DNA of 64,000 bases from Echinococcus granulosus (taxonomy: Eukaryota; Platyhelminthes; Cestoda; Cyclophyllidea; Taeniidae), in NCBI RefSeq assembly GCF_000524195.1, contig NW_020170519.1, forward strand, positions 137,517 through 201,516, read 5' to 3'. The notes under the pieces are model-generated. The model was not told the DNA's origin, did no database searches, and saw only the letters and a program-made list of their open reading frames with translations. Of the stretch, positions 24,301 through 37,649 are shown piece by piece (within the stretch, counting starts at the first letter, position 1; each line of letters opens with the position of its first letter). A program made the translations under genes and the position numbers.

Positions 24301-26205
24301 ACTAGAAGAGTATGATGGCGAAATGGAGAAGCGGGTTCTTTTAAACTTGTAACTATTTTAATCAAGATTTAATCATTCGGGTCCTTCTTAATAGCGTGAT
24401 CATTACTCCACTCCTATATCCTCCCACCCTACCCGTACATTAAAAAAGAAATAACTTTTTTCGGTATTGGTATGCCTTGGTAGGCCTTCAGAAACGTCCT
24501 AAGACCAGCCACCAATATGTTTTTCTGGTAGTGAAAAAGACCGGTTCAGTAGAACACTAACCGCGATTCAATAAGATCTCAACCGGCCGGTGAGGTTTCG
24601 GTAAGGCTACCTTCATGGCCAGAATAGTTTGTTAGCCAGGATTATTATTTGTAATAGATGTAGTTGCCTCTAAGCAGGTCAAGTTCTGAGGTGTTGTATG
24701 CCAAAGCATAGTCCATCGGGATGATGTTTCATGCGGGAATGTTGATGTTGATAGTTGTTTTGACTGCAGTGAATAAATGCCTAGGAGATACTAAAATAAA
24801 GTGTTTTGAGGGCTCAAGCCCATGGTAGAAGCTTGACTAATCTCGAATCATTAAGGTAACTTTGATTGCAAGTTGGTTTTCTTATGATAATGATGTGAAA
24901 AAAAGCAGTACAGAAGTAACTACATGAACACTAAAAATGCCCAAAATTTGTAGGTTTTATAAGGCTGCAAGGTAGTGAAAACGTTCTCACTGAGAAGTGG
25001 GGATTAACAGGCAGGTGAATGAATAAATTTCTCTCGGATTTTGGCAGATCATTAACTTTGTTAGCAAAATGACTAAGTAGACTTCACAGACTGGAATTTT
25101 TGGCAAAGATCACTGTCCCCCATCTAAAAAATAAATTTATGCTTGTGATTTTGAAAGACTAAGGCAATAGACTGCTTAAAGTGATGAATTCCTTGGGCAT
25201 CGCAGCAACTAGACCAGCTATGATGGTTTTATAAGTTGTTTTAATGTAAAAGTACCCCTATCAGCAAGACACTGAAAGTGTCAGGTGACTAGGAGCTTAA
25301 GCAATGTGAATGGGTCTCCACCATAACAGCATCATGTTCAAATTACGAGAGGCTGGAATGGTTCGGAAAGTCAAATATTCCATGAAATTGCGTATCGTTA
25401 TGGTAATGTATAGTCAGTACGGAAGTTGGGTCCAAGTTTGTTAGAGCTGCTTTAAGCAATTTATCCCTAACGCGCATGAACTTTTGCTGCCTCCATCTTT
25501 CATCTAGTTACACCAGTCGTTTCAATTATTGCATCACTGAGCCGTACCTTTTGATGAGCTTTAATAACATGGAGACCAGTAATTACCATATTGTAATTAA
25601 ACAATTACTCTCTTTCTTTCAATGGCATTAATTTGGTGAATTACTTTCTTTGTCCAATAATAAAGTGTCAAAGGGAATTCCAGTCTTTGACTGTTAAATC
25701 TTTCCCAAATCGATCTTATACATTACAAGGCGACCTTTGCTGATGGAATGTGTCGGAGGGTGCATGCATTCGTGATTGACTTCTCGATTTCTGATTGGCT
25801 GATTTCAAATGTAGCAATTGATTAAAACCATTGAGGAAAAAGCCCAGTCACTAATTCAGTTAACTGATATTCTGAAATTTCTAAAAATATCAACTAGCCG
25901 ATTTCTGCCCATCTATTTTGCTGTTTTTAGCCTAAGCCATCCACTTGCGGCATAATATTTGGTTCAATCGCTTACCAAAACTGGTAGGTAATACATTTTG
26001 TGCATTGTACCGCCCCCATAGGTATTTATACATGCGATTTCATTGTAAATTATTGTGATTTGCAATCAAATGGCGTTAATTTGCACAGCTAAGTAGAGCG
26101 CAAAATAAGTAATAATTGGCTGACGCTAAAAATATTGAGGAGATAGATAATCGGGTATGTGGAGACATATGGCATCTGTAGAAAGTGGTGTGAATTGGTC
26201 TATGA
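21346..26205. other. gene-free stretch
   Basis: Open frames are all under 80 codons and carry no motif I recognise. The stretch contains a small GGT/GAT-rich patch near 24003 and sequences resembling old repeats, but no clear family assignment. It could be intron of the PPxY-tail gene or intergenic DNA. Confidence 0.4.
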
Positions 26206-26430
26206 TTACGTCGTACCTTCGTAGTGTGCTGTTTCTTTAACTCTCGGTTTGGGTAACGGGCAAATTTCTGTCTCCGCCATAGTGCCTCTGCCCAAAGGGG
26301 TAGCCTTCGGACCTTGGAAGCGGCCCCAAAGACCTACTGCTCGTCTATAATACATATTCTGCCTCGGTATTATGTCTTCTCTCGTCTTCAGGAAAGTTCC
26401 GAGGCGTGACACCTCTGCAAATGCACCTTC
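26206..26430. repeat. dispersed repeat family, member 6 (5' fragment)
   Basis: The most complete 5' end of the family: cgtaccttcgtagtgtgctg, ctttaactctcggtttgggt, aacgggc, then gtagccttcggaccttgg, atacatattctgcctcggta, ttatgtcttctctcgtcttc and gttccgaggcgtgacacctc. The reverse strand shows two overlapping frames of 89 and 104 codons over it, which I regard as repeat-derived. Confidence 0.6.
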
Positions 26431-29400
26431 GTAAGTAAAGCTGTAAATAAAAGTGGTTTTGTGTAAGATCCACAAAAGTACTTAGAGAACTGTACAAGTT
26501 AAGACCACTTTGAAAGTTAATTAAGGAAATTAAAAGCACCGATGACATCTGATTTGCAGTTAAACTTGTGCAAAAATAATCCAATTTAAGTTCATGCGCC
26601 CTTTTCCACCCCACATTTGCATTCTCGCTAGGCCCCTCCAACACTGAGCCAAATATCAAGGACTTGACAGGACCTTACGCAACGTTTACCATCTGACCCA
26701 GTGTCCAACTCTACGACACAAACGCTCAGTTTCGCAAAAATGCCAAAAATAGACATATGGGCCATATTAAAAATTTTAAATTGGCAAGTACAAAAGGACG
26801 CTTCCAAGGTGGCTTACCCCACCAGCCAGTGTCAAACCAGACTATTGGTAATAGACAGACACTCTGACGTACTTTAGTTTAGATTTTGTGAGTGCATAAA
26901 AAGTCACGTACCAATAAACCAAGTTTCTTGTTAATGAAAGTAGAAAAGCTTAAGCATTCGCTTTTCTTAGACTTCAAGCACAGTGCGGTAAATAGAAGCC
27001 AAACTGAATTGTAGGGTATAAGCGCTTTAAAGACGACCATACCCTAGCTGTGCTTCTCCCCCTAGTGGTTGAAATTCCACCAACCCTCTAGACATTCTCT
27101 ACGTGGAATCCCACCATTAGCGACTGCGGATGCACATCCTCCCATGAGAGTTTGCAAAAGATTAATCTTTCCGTAGGAAAGTCCATTCTTGTTAATTATG
27201 ATCATTGAGTGTCCGAGGCTGATCTTGATGAAATCGAAGACCTATCTATAAGAGAAGTGCGCCAATAAAGCAGGAGACCTTCAAGATAAAGTGAAATTTC
27301 CGCTACTCAAAATAAGTCTTGGCTTGACTTAAAATAATAGAGTAGTTTTCAAAGGTATGTGCCACAGTTTTCCAAAAAATGATAGCAAAAGCTTCTAAGT
27401 CTGGTAATCTGCGCTTCGTAAATAAGACTGCTTTATTTGAGACACATTCTGGAAGGAATGACCATGCTCACAACCTTTAAATGTATAAAAATAGGGACGG
27501 ATTGTGCAATAAAGATCCATTGGCATTTGATATCACTTGGTAGTTAGGTAATCAGAGCATTGTTGATGATTTGACACTAAAGATTTCTCATACAGTCGTT
27601 GTTCAGTCGCTTTTCAGTGTGAGTATGGGAAAACATTCGAGTTTCATAAAAGACAGAAATGGATATCTGCTCTCTATCTATCCATCCTGAGATATATTTT
27701 AATGAGGATTTATAAAGGTTCTAACCACCTCTCATAACCTCTTTTTCCTGGTGTAATAATCTGATAAAAAAACTACTTCATAAAAAAGTCATCTAGATAA
27801 ATAACATAGCTTACAGCTTTGGAAATTTGTATGAGGGGTAGTTTTGGGTGAATTCGGCCACCTGTTCTAGTGTTCACAAGCTAAATAAAGAATGGAGTTT
27901 GAGCCAGTTGCTTGTTCCATACGTGTCAGACATTGTGATGTCTTAAGAATTTTATTTTTGACACACAGAGGTCACATACTTTTGACTTCTAACACTTGGT
28001 AAAGAGTAGTGTTGGAGAACCAATGCTTTTTTTGAGTGGGGCTTGGTCTTTAGTTGTGACTAGAGATGTCTGCTGTCATGCCAACATGAGGAGGAGGCGC
28101 CGGGTTGAAGATAATGCACCCCGGAACAATGAATGATAGTGTTGATACCACTGGTACACAAATGTTACTGAGGCTGTGATGGTGTGGCACTTCTTTAATG
28201 TTCTTTGAGATGTTTGTTTATAGGGTCTTCAGTCTTCTCATGAGTTTAGCCCACCGCACTGTCACTGATGCATCTGCTGCGGTCTTCCGCCCCCTCCTCT
28301 TGCCATTGCGACCCTCTCTATTCATCGTTATAAACGAAAGGCGACTTTTCACCCTCTCCAACCTTGACCGCCTTTATACTTTACAAATTGGCCTTTATTG
28401 GCACCTTTTTAATAAAACGTCAGTGCGTGAAAGCACGTTGGGTTGACCTCTCTATTCCTGATTCCAGATTTAGCGCCTATTTTAAATCATTATGAAAAAG
28501 CCCTGTACAAGAGTAGTGGGTTTGAAGTTAAGCTTTTGCAGCTTTCATCTAACGTTTATATTCTTCAAAATATCTATGTAACATTGGTTTAGCAACAAAC
28601 TCCGTACAAACGTAGCCATTTGAAAGTAAAGTTAATATTTAGGCTGATAAATATCTCTTCTTTATTTACCCCTTTTAATTAAACTTCACATGATTGCTAT
28701 GTGCATATACGAACCCAGAATAAGGACCCGCCATAAACTTTACGAAGATTCTTTTGCGAATATGATACTCGGACGTTCCGGTCTACTTCATGTTTGGGAT
28801 TTCTCTGAGTTTGTCTTATTGACCTACTCTATGCAGACTTATAATCACGATAAAGTCAACGCTATTTAAAGCATTGGAAATATGCGATTAGTGAACAATC
28901 CCGAGCCTCTATCAGCCCACTAGCACCCACGTAAGCACACACCGCTATCTTCTATTGTATCTTACTCCTCGGTAAAGAAAGGCGTCTGTATAGATTTCTC
29001 AGTCTACTAGTTCCCCCAATTGGCAGTACAATAGGATAGGTGCCCACACACAGAAACTTTAGACTACAACAGCAAATGTCGCTGATTCAAACAGAATTGT
29101 AACATAACTTAAATAAATATTTATTTGGATACCAGCAAATGTGAACCTCGTGAATGATCTGATGCCATTGGCTCCCTAGGAGAAGGGGTACATTGAACAC
29201 GCTTAGCCGTGATATCTGTACCCCTTTATTTACCGGTACCGAAGTAAACATGGTCTCGTTTAATCCATCTGCTTTATCCGCTGGTGAAACAACTGAATCA
29301 AAAAAAAGTAACACTGATCCTATTGCAAAAGTTCGCAAATGATTATATGCTTTGATGAAATCCGAGTCACATATATTTTATATAACTACGGATCCCTTAA

Positions 29401-32400
29401 GTTAGGGCACTTTTTTAATTTTTTCCAAGTTGTAATGATAAATAATGCTTCGTCCTATAAAATTTTAGTCTTTGAATTAAAAACTAAGAGGAATTAATTG
29501 TTCAATGCAAGAGCCCACACAATGAAAATGACATAATCCTTTGGTTTCAACATTTTTAAATTATAAGCTAACAAAATTATGCATAAAGTTGTACAGCTTT
29601 TAAAAGTTGTGGATTTTTTAATAATGACTGCTTTTACTTCACTATTAAGCAGTAGCTAATTGAGAAGGTCGTTTTGTTTGCGGTAACTCAAGGCAGGTCG
29701 GTGGGATTTCATTGCACTTATCAAGTAAAATAGTCGAATAATACTGTTTTTGACTATCAGATAAGACAGTGTACTGCATTCAGCCTATATGCCTTAAGTG
29801 ACTTTCTGCTAACAAATTTCTTCAAGAGAACCAGAATTTCTCTCTGATTTCAGGCACAAAGAAAAAGTGAAATTCGAAAGATTGATAAAATTTAAAAGTA
29901 ATCCACCTTTTTTAGTTTTGCCTTACTTTTTGAGGACTATCATTTTGGCTAACAGTTCTAATAATTTTCCTCATAACTTTAGGAAGACTTGCGGTGAAAA
30001 GGATCTTGATTAATGCCTCACTTCACTACATAAGCGCAAAAATAGTGGTTTCGCATCGCAAAGCAAATAAGACATGTTTGCTCAAGCCGTAGCCTATTGT
30101 TGATTACGGCGACCTATCAAGACATATTTCCTTATGTTAGTTGTTCTGGCAAAAGCGTTTTGTGCAGTTTTTGGTATCGTTATCCCAATAGCTAACATTC
30201 CTATTGTTTCACCACAAAGCCAAGCTCTTACGGCAGTTGTCCTCCTTTTGCGACACTTGAACCTTTTATTTAGCCAATTGGGTCATATCTGCTACTCGTT
30301 TAGATTGTTTTTCTGCCTCTACCAATAATAAGCCGCTTTGGGTTATACATAAAGGTGTGATAAATCCCTTTTAAGCCTAAAGAAATTACAGGGATAGAAC
30401 TAATTCCAAGATAATGAAACGGCGGCTGCACAGGCGGAGACAGAAGAGCAGAAATAATCATTCTACTACCCCATTGTAAGTAATAACAAAGTAACTGTCG
30501 AGATACATATTTAAGGGTCTAACAAGCTTTAAAAAGTTGCCGGAAAAAAGGTAATACTTTTATATTAATATATTTTGCACCCCTTAATTTAAAATCTGCC
30601 AGGTATCTCAATTATTGCAGTAGCTCTCATTTACTTCAAGTCTGCAGCCACTAACACTAACACTAAATCACCTAATCCTCTGGCCTTGATTTTGATCAAA
30701 TTAAATCCTGTGAGTGATAACCTATGGTTCATGATCAGATTTTAATGGAAAGGGTTATCAAATAAGAAACATAAATTATGATTGTTTTGGCTAGCTCACT
30801 AACGGTACTCCTCGGTTTAGAGAACTCTAAATTTATAACATTTTGATAAACTTACGCAGCTATTTATGAGCCATTTGTTCTACTTTTAAGGAAAGAGTGT
30901 TCGTATTTTAAGAGGTGAAAGCACCGAGTCCCCATCAACCCAGCAACTTTAAAAATTAAACATCTATCCTAACGGTGCCCCATATAAAGACGTTTTTGGT
31001 AGAGTTCACGCTACTTAAGTACGCGTCAAGCAGTCTTTTAATAAACTTTGAGTTTTAAATTAATTCTGTAAATGGTGTAAGATGATCGCCAATAAATTCT
31101 TTAGCCGTGCTCTGCTACTTATATCTATTTAAGTAGCTTAACAAAGCACTAGTGATCAGGCAGCCACTTCTAATCAAATACTGATTCGTTAATAGTGCGA
31201 ATCTATACTTTTGCAAAATAGACTCCATTCTTAAAATGAACGCCCAAATCCCTTAATCAAGTGGTTTTTAAGGCCTTTATATGAAAATGAGCCTTATGCT
31301 AATCTTACGCAAAAGGCTTACTTACTTTCTTAAATGTTCACTTTCCTGTAAAAATGCACTGCGGCAATGTTAAAATGCCAAATACGGATGCTGAGATGAG
31401 CGATAAGAGGTTCTCGGGGTACAGATTTCGAATTTGGAAAAAGAAGAAACAGTGTAACAGGCACACCAATGAGGATCAGCATACGTACTGACTGCATTTC
31501 CGATATTCTCAAGTCTATATTTTTGCCGATATATATGGCTTTTAAGACTTGCCTTATTGTATGTTTTAGCCTAACTGCTCCTAAGCTTTCCTTTGGAGTA
31601 ATCAGCATGCAGTTTCATAGCTTCCCAGACATCCTAACTACTAATTAGAGACCATTCTGTTATTTTGGTGATGAAAATGAAGAAACGTGCATAGATCCCA
31701 CAAAGAGCAAAGGACATTATTCTACATCGCCGTCATGGCAAATGACTTTAGCAGAATTGGTACAATCAGTGACTTCTACCCATTTTGCTCAGTTTGGTTT
31801 CCTTTTCCTTCTTTGATTTTGCTACCATTGTTGTCTGTAGTACCAAAAGAAGGCACTACTTCCATTTTTTGTCGCACGCTACTGCTGCTATTTTTCTTCG
31901 AAAGAATGGCTGCCCACCCAGCTAGCCGCGACAAATAAAATATTAGGGGTCTCCTTGCTGGGGTGTTTTGCCACCAGATTCCATGTTCTATACGAGTAAT
32001 GTGTGTAAACTAGTTAGGGTCATGAAGCACAAAATAGCATAAGTAACATCTCGGGTTGTCACTGTCATAAATGGACAGAGAAAAGTATCAGCGTTCATCA
32101 CAATGAATAGTGGCAAAGAAGACTACTAAAAAAAGAGAGTGGGCATGAATGTACGAGAAAGAATGGAATGGAAGGTGACTTTACCTCTACTTTGCAGCGT
32201 GAGTGCCATTCTTTGACAGAAACGTGAAAAAATAGGAAAAGATATACATAAATTACGAAAAATGCTTGGATTTCGTTAGTACTTTTCTTAATAAATTTTT
32301 CGGTCAAAATTAACTGTTTCTTGATTAAAAGTGTATTTCGAAATAAAGAATTTACCAAGAAATGTACAGATATATATGCTGCCACATTTAAGGCAAGTTT

Positions 32401-32676
32401 CGATACCCTCATGCAGATTTTGAACTGTAAATATCCCTTTTAAGGAAGAGGAATTAGTAAATGACTTGCTCACCTGGCTGTGGATATTCCAGTTTTCTCT
32501 ATGCGGTGAACTATGACCCTCTTCACCCAGTGAAGTAACAGCTTGCTTACTAACACCACCGCAGCAGTCTGCCAGACTAAATTGTCTCCACTACGCCCAC
32601 TTTCTCCCTGCTGCAACACCCTGCCATTTCGGCTTGAGGTTTCAACGAATCCCCACTTTTTATCCATACAACTTCA
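26431..32676. other. gene-free stretch
   Basis: No exon was recognised on either strand. The longest frames (28198-28446 plus, 31330-31608 minus, 32098-32412 minus) lack family motifs and show no matched splice borders. The minus frame at 31330 includes one hydrophobic segment (MLILIGVPVTLFLLF) but nothing else suggests a gene. Confidence 0.4.
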
Positions 32677-34000
32677 TTGCAAAGGCTTTCATTAAATTGT
32701 AGCCATAAGCACGGCAGGTCACCTTATTTAGATGCATGGACATGCGTTTGTCAAAGCCATTCGACTCTGCACAATCCTCTAACCCCGAGGACATTTGTAG
32801 ACGCGCCTTCAATAATCAAACGCCAATTTGGAAATGCACTCCCCATCACCAGAAATTCCATTCGTGGATCCTCTGAAACGAAAGTGCTTGTAAAACATAC
32901 CGATGATATGAAGCTTTATTCAGCCACCTTGAAGCATCTTACATGCCAATCAGATCTGAACGCGTGTATGGCTATGCGCCATTGTTCAGAGAATGCCGGA
33001 TAAACCACAGAGTGGATGGCCCAATGAAAGGGCTTCTAAACTAGGATGCGATGCTGCTCTAACTGGTCTACATCGCATTTTGCGACAAAATACCTGCAGT
33101 TTTTCAGATAACTTCAGCTACTCTGACCCCATTATCTTCATGGACTACTCTGTCGATGCATTGGAGCCCACAAACAGACCAGTGAGTCGAAAGCAAACCA
33201 AAGAGTTGTTGCTCTGCTTTACCGTTTCAGATAGGTATACGGCTGCAAACTGTCATATTTGTGCCAATTTTGCCGAATTCTCAATCAATGGGTTAAGGGA
33301 TATTGTTTACTTCGACGATTCGCACCCGGGGATGCAGTGGTAAACTCCCTGTACCGCTGTGATACTCAGGCCCCCTTCTCAGGGAGAGTCCTTTGCGCTC
33401 CTGACGGTTCGAACACATAGTCCACCCATCTGAATTGCCACATCCTCTTGCATAGAGACTTTAAGGAGAATTTGATTGATAGTTCGTTGGTGGCAACGCT
33501 GAGTCAGCAGAAATTTGATGATTTTTGATCCATGAAGGAGACAGTACAGTTGGATAACTGAAATGAAGCATCTGGTTAATGGGCACTATGAAATAGGACT
33601 GCCAGGGAAGCCGAAGGAAACTTTCTGGAAGAATATCTTACGCCAGCCCTGCAGAGGTTAATGAACGTCTAAACATTAATGGATTACTTAAATCAAAGCT
33701 CACCATAAATGTGAGTAATTGCCTAGTCAAGGATAATGTGTTAAAATTGGTGTTTGAGAAAGAACATAGTCAGGCTAAAATGCAGCATATGCATCTCCAA
33801 TGTCGTAGAATTTATGAGCATCGGACCGACGTAGGAAGCTTCACTCTTTCAAGCTTCAAGACTAGGTATGTCGATGACGGAGACCTACGCTGGACGCCGC
33901 TTCTATTTGGATCAAGCCGTCCAGTGTCTCGGCACAACCTTGCTTGTCAACCACTAACATGTGAAAACCTGGTGTTAAAGCTCTCAAATTGTTGGTAACT
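32677..34000 (+). mobile_element. fossil retroelement fragment (tentative)
   Basis: Frames 32677-33003, 32993-33343 and 33711-33998 on the plus strand are broken by stops and frame changes. One holds HTDDMKLYSATLKHLTCQSD, which resembles the region around the ADD box of LINE reverse transcriptases, including the following QSDLNA segment. At about 33560-33600 the plus strand encodes HLVNGHYEIGLPGK, which resembles the GHYEIPLPW signature between protease and reverse transcriptase in BEL/Pao LTR retrotransposons. These point to different element classes, so the stretch may be a mosaic of old insertions. No terminal repeats were found. It is inactive by inspection. Confidence 0.3.
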
Positions 34001-35141
34001 ACAGTACACAGTACCAGGTTATTTGAGGTCATTCTACAGTCAAGAACGCAAATAGTTTTACCGTAAATGTTAACATTAACAGTCCAGCAACCAGATCACA
34101 GAACAACTTCCAGCAAATCGCTTGGTTTTAGTGCATTCAGGCTATCCTCGTTGGTGTAGACCTCTTTAGACCGCTGTTGGTAGTGCGTTGCAGGATATAA
34201 AAAGCCTGTGAACGTACCTTAACTCGCCTCTCAAGCACATCGGCTACTTAAATTTAGCCTATCCCTGAGATACCGAGTTTATTTTGCCGGTATTTCAAGG
34301 TGCTACCAAGGATGTCTAGTAACCATCTACAACGATAGTGAAAACAATTATCTGACCCACGGAGGAAATGAGTTTAGAGTCGATGGCATTGCCCCTAGTT
34401 ACGATAGTTAAAGCGCTATGGAACATCATCAAAACGCAGCCATCACTGGCGTAGAAAAAATTTTACGACCAAATCCACTCATGGCACTTCCCCTTCTGAT
34501 TGGTCAACTGACGAAAAACGAGGTTTTCTCAATAACAATTTGCAAAGGAGAGAAGTCCTCGGATGACATCCCACCAGAATAATCATTGGATATGTCTCAG
34601 CCTCTGCATCAATGGCTAAAGGAATGGGTGTGGACAGAGCCTCCTGGAGGGCATGCCCGAGCCCCAGCAGTGCGCCTGCGGACAAGTGATACCATCCCAT
34701 TGCAAGGCATAACAGCAACTCTACTGACCCCCTCTCTCGATCGCCAAGAGCTTAAACGGCCGACGGTTATTAACTTCCGTTCCCACCAGGCTTTCACTCC
34801 CTTTCTTTCTACTTCTTGTTGATTGAATCGCTGTTTACCGCTGAATTTGCATTGCCGCTAATACCTCTCATTATTGGTCTCCCATAAGATTCAACTGCAT
34901 ATTGGTCTGTTAGTTCCCTGCATGCAGTTGTGTAATCACCGCATCATTAAAGGATCACCACCAACATTACTGACGGGTTTTTCCACCTGAATTGTTTTGC
35001 TGCCCAATTCTCCGTTATGCTTCCGCCATGTGTGAACCGCTGAGAAAATATTGCCTCTCTAAACCCTAAGATCTCACAGGAGAGCAGGATATCATGGCTG
35101 CAAATGAATAGAAAAAAGCACCACCACAACAAAGGAGGGTA
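34001..35141. other. gene-free stretch
   Basis: No supported exon. Frames at 34479-34822 overlap on both strands and carry no motif I recognise. Locally higher GC near 34600-34760 suggests old coding or repeat-derived sequence. Confidence 0.35.
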
Positions 35142-35520
35142 CTAAAAGGAAGGCAGACGAGATACGTATAAAGAGATGAATAAGAATATGATAAAAAGTG
35201 TTTTTATCTCTGGTCGGCAAAGAAACTCAGCTGCGTAGTTTATCAAAATTGAATTGGGAGCTTTTGACAGTCCAACAAGGCAGTCATATTCGCTTAGAAA
35301 AACCTGAAATAAGAGCACAGACCTCATTCTGATTGATAAATCGAGACCTCTGAGTGTGGCCATAATTGGCACGGATAACCTGAGAAATATTTCCACGATA
35401 ATGGCGACCTTGAACTAAAAGAGAAGATTCACTAACGTGGATCGATAACGCGCTCGCAGCCAAAGACAAGAAAACAGAGGTGAAAGAAAGCAGGCAGTAA
35501 AGTAAAGCACATCCATGCAT
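35142..35520 (-). CDS. candidate small secreted or membrane-anchored protein, two exons
   Basis: A true ATG at 35520 opens MHGCALLYCLLSFTSVFLSL, a good signal peptide with a likely cleavage after ASA. The frame can be joined across a 76-base intron (35379-35304), with donor CAG|GTTATC and a pyrimidine-rich acceptor tgctcttatttcag, to a second exon at 35303-35142 in phase 0. The product would be 100 residues: leader, a short ectodomain with two cysteines (Cys55, Cys76) and an NIS glycosylation site, and a hydrophobic C-terminal stretch (TLFIIFLFISLYV) that could be a membrane anchor or GPI signal. I recognise no family. The donor is weak and more exons may follow, so this is a prediction only. 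Confidence 0.25.
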
Positions 35521-37517
35521 ACCAGTAGATTTCTAACAAGAGACAACCTGACCGCATCTGATGGTTATTTTGCAGCAACCTAAATCCCAATCTCCTCCTT
35601 GTATGATAAGGTCATGGGCATGTATATGGACTCTGGGAATTGCATCCCAAATTGTCATATACCAGCGTAGCTGCAGATCAGTTCAGCTGATTTGGCTCCT
35701 ACATTAAGTGCCGAACTCTGAGTATTCCCAATGGGCAAGAAGAAGCAGATACTAGCCTTCACATTTATTTTGCTACTTCTCACAGCAAAGAACAAACTAA
35801 CAGAAGATCTTATCCACGGCCAGTGTCAGCAAAGAAGCCTGGATTAACTACAGCTCCGTTTCACGAATGGAAGCGTGGAAAGAACACTAACAGCTCCCCC
35901 TACTGTAATTAGTGATGAAGAATAGGGTGAACTCACCTTTTAAACCACTTTCGGAATCGAATTCTTCTGTAACACTACCTCGTTTTCAATGATATATCCA
36001 TTGCAATTAGGTACGCGCGCAAAGCAAAGCACCGCCTCATAGCACAGAATTATGAAGTAAAGTCATACGAAACCAATTTTCTACAGATAAACAAACAGAT
36101 TAGCAAGATGCAAATTGACCAACGAATGCTGCCTCCTTTCAAAATGACGAAAATATCACTTCTCACGACACCGTAAAATATACACACCAATGTGGACAAC
36201 CAAAGAGGCGCCCCCAATTAAGGTCTTTTATAATTGTGTCTAAAAAATGATCCTATTTCACCGAAAATGATCCAAAGCACCTCTGGGATTAATAAAAATT
36301 CAGAGCGGCGAGCAAAACTTATTAGAGAACGACGGTTATGCTGCTTTTTTCTTCCAGTACTGAAATATTACTTTCGATTCCATTTAAATCAAATATCTAT
36401 TGGACAGCAGAACAACTTCTAAATTATAGGCTAGAAAGCAAATTTTAGTGGGTTTTGTGTCTTTTTGTCTCTAATATTACGGCCATTGTGCCAGTTACTT
36501 GCTTGTCACACGACTTTTCCTTGATGTTTAATTTACAATAAAGCCTTCTACATTACTATCGTACAGGTTTTTTTGAGTGTCATGAATTCTGTCATGGCAA
36601 ATTATCGGGACTTCAGTAATCGCTTTTTATATTTATCGTTTTCATTAGCGATCTAGGTCTTTAATCCTAATGCATAACAGTGGAGCACCATCACACCCAT
36701 TGCGGCTTAAATCAGAAAAATGGAAATTGGAGTATTTTAACATTATTCATAGGACAACTTGAATGGGAAAACAGTCATGAGTATTATCATGGTCGGCTAC
36801 ATCGTGATCATCCACCTTGCGATGGCAGTTCCAAAAAAAACCACTTTTGTAACCTCTTTCTGCCTTTATTCTGTTCCTTTTTGTTTTCTATCTGGAAAGG
36901 ATAGCGGCAAGGTCAAATATCGTTGAGTCCTTTAAAATATAATCCACACTCTGGGATCCCAATGTGGAATGGGTTTGCATCATCGCGATAATTACCAACT
37001 ACATATTTCAAAATCCGGTTCTCTACTGTTTCCTCTTTTTCGAAATTTTAGTGGCTGGGAATGTCCTCAGTTGATTTTCAAGGAAGCAGTCCAATCTAAC
37101 CGACATCTGTGCATGTTATGTCTACACCATAGATTAAATATATGTACTGGCAATAGTCCTTACAGGCTTCTCTTGTCCTCCTAGTGGAGTTGAAAGATAA
37201 CTAATTGAGGGTGATGGTGAGGAAGTTTTTAAAAATTGGGAGTGTTTAAGTCCCAAAATAGCTAAAATAATCATTGTGTGAGACTGGTTTGAGTACTGAC
37301 ATAAATGAGTCGAAGTACGTGTACTTTTCCTTCCCAAGTAGCTGGATAAAGTTGACTATAAATTTGTCTCACTAATTGTATTCAATAAAGAAAGGTAAAT
37401 ATATAGCAAAAAAGCTCAATTTCACCCACATCTACATTTATATCTAAAAGGGAAGAATAAAACCCTCCTACCATTACCTTTTTGACAGGCCTATGCTCTC
37501 TTTCGTGTCCCATTCAC
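35521..37517. other. gene-free stretch
   Basis: No supported exon; short frames only. The ATG of the candidate small gene at 35520 would place its promoter at the start of this stretch, but no core promoter element is clear. Confidence 0.35.
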
Positions 37518-37649
37518 AACCAGAATGGACATTTCAAAACTATCCACTTGTTGGTGGATAGGAGAGAACGCTACTAAATCAAGAACACACTGAGATGCCT
37601 TCACTACAGGAGTTAGCATCTCCATCTCAAAGGTCAAATCCTGAGGTGA
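37518..37649 (-). CDS. candidate internal exon of an unidentified gene
   Basis: A strong acceptor (ttttatttatttcaag) precedes a 44-codon phase-0 frame starting SPQDLTFEMEML and containing ASQCVLDLVAFSPIHQQ. A GTGAAT donor would end it after residue 44; without splicing the frame stops at 37491. Composition looks protein-like with few low-complexity residues. No partner exons or family were identified. It could belong to the PPxY-tail gene on the same strand, but the distance of about 18 kb makes that a guess. Confidence 0.2.

Noticed and set aside
26206..26659. Overlapping minus-strand frames of 89 and 104 codons
   Set aside because: They cover repeat member 6 and its flank and have no protein motif; related members do not keep the frame.
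35284..35520. A 19-base intron joining the two frames of the candidate small gene
   Set aside because: It is too short for ordinary splicing. A 76-base intron using the same acceptor and an earlier donor gives a more plausible join.
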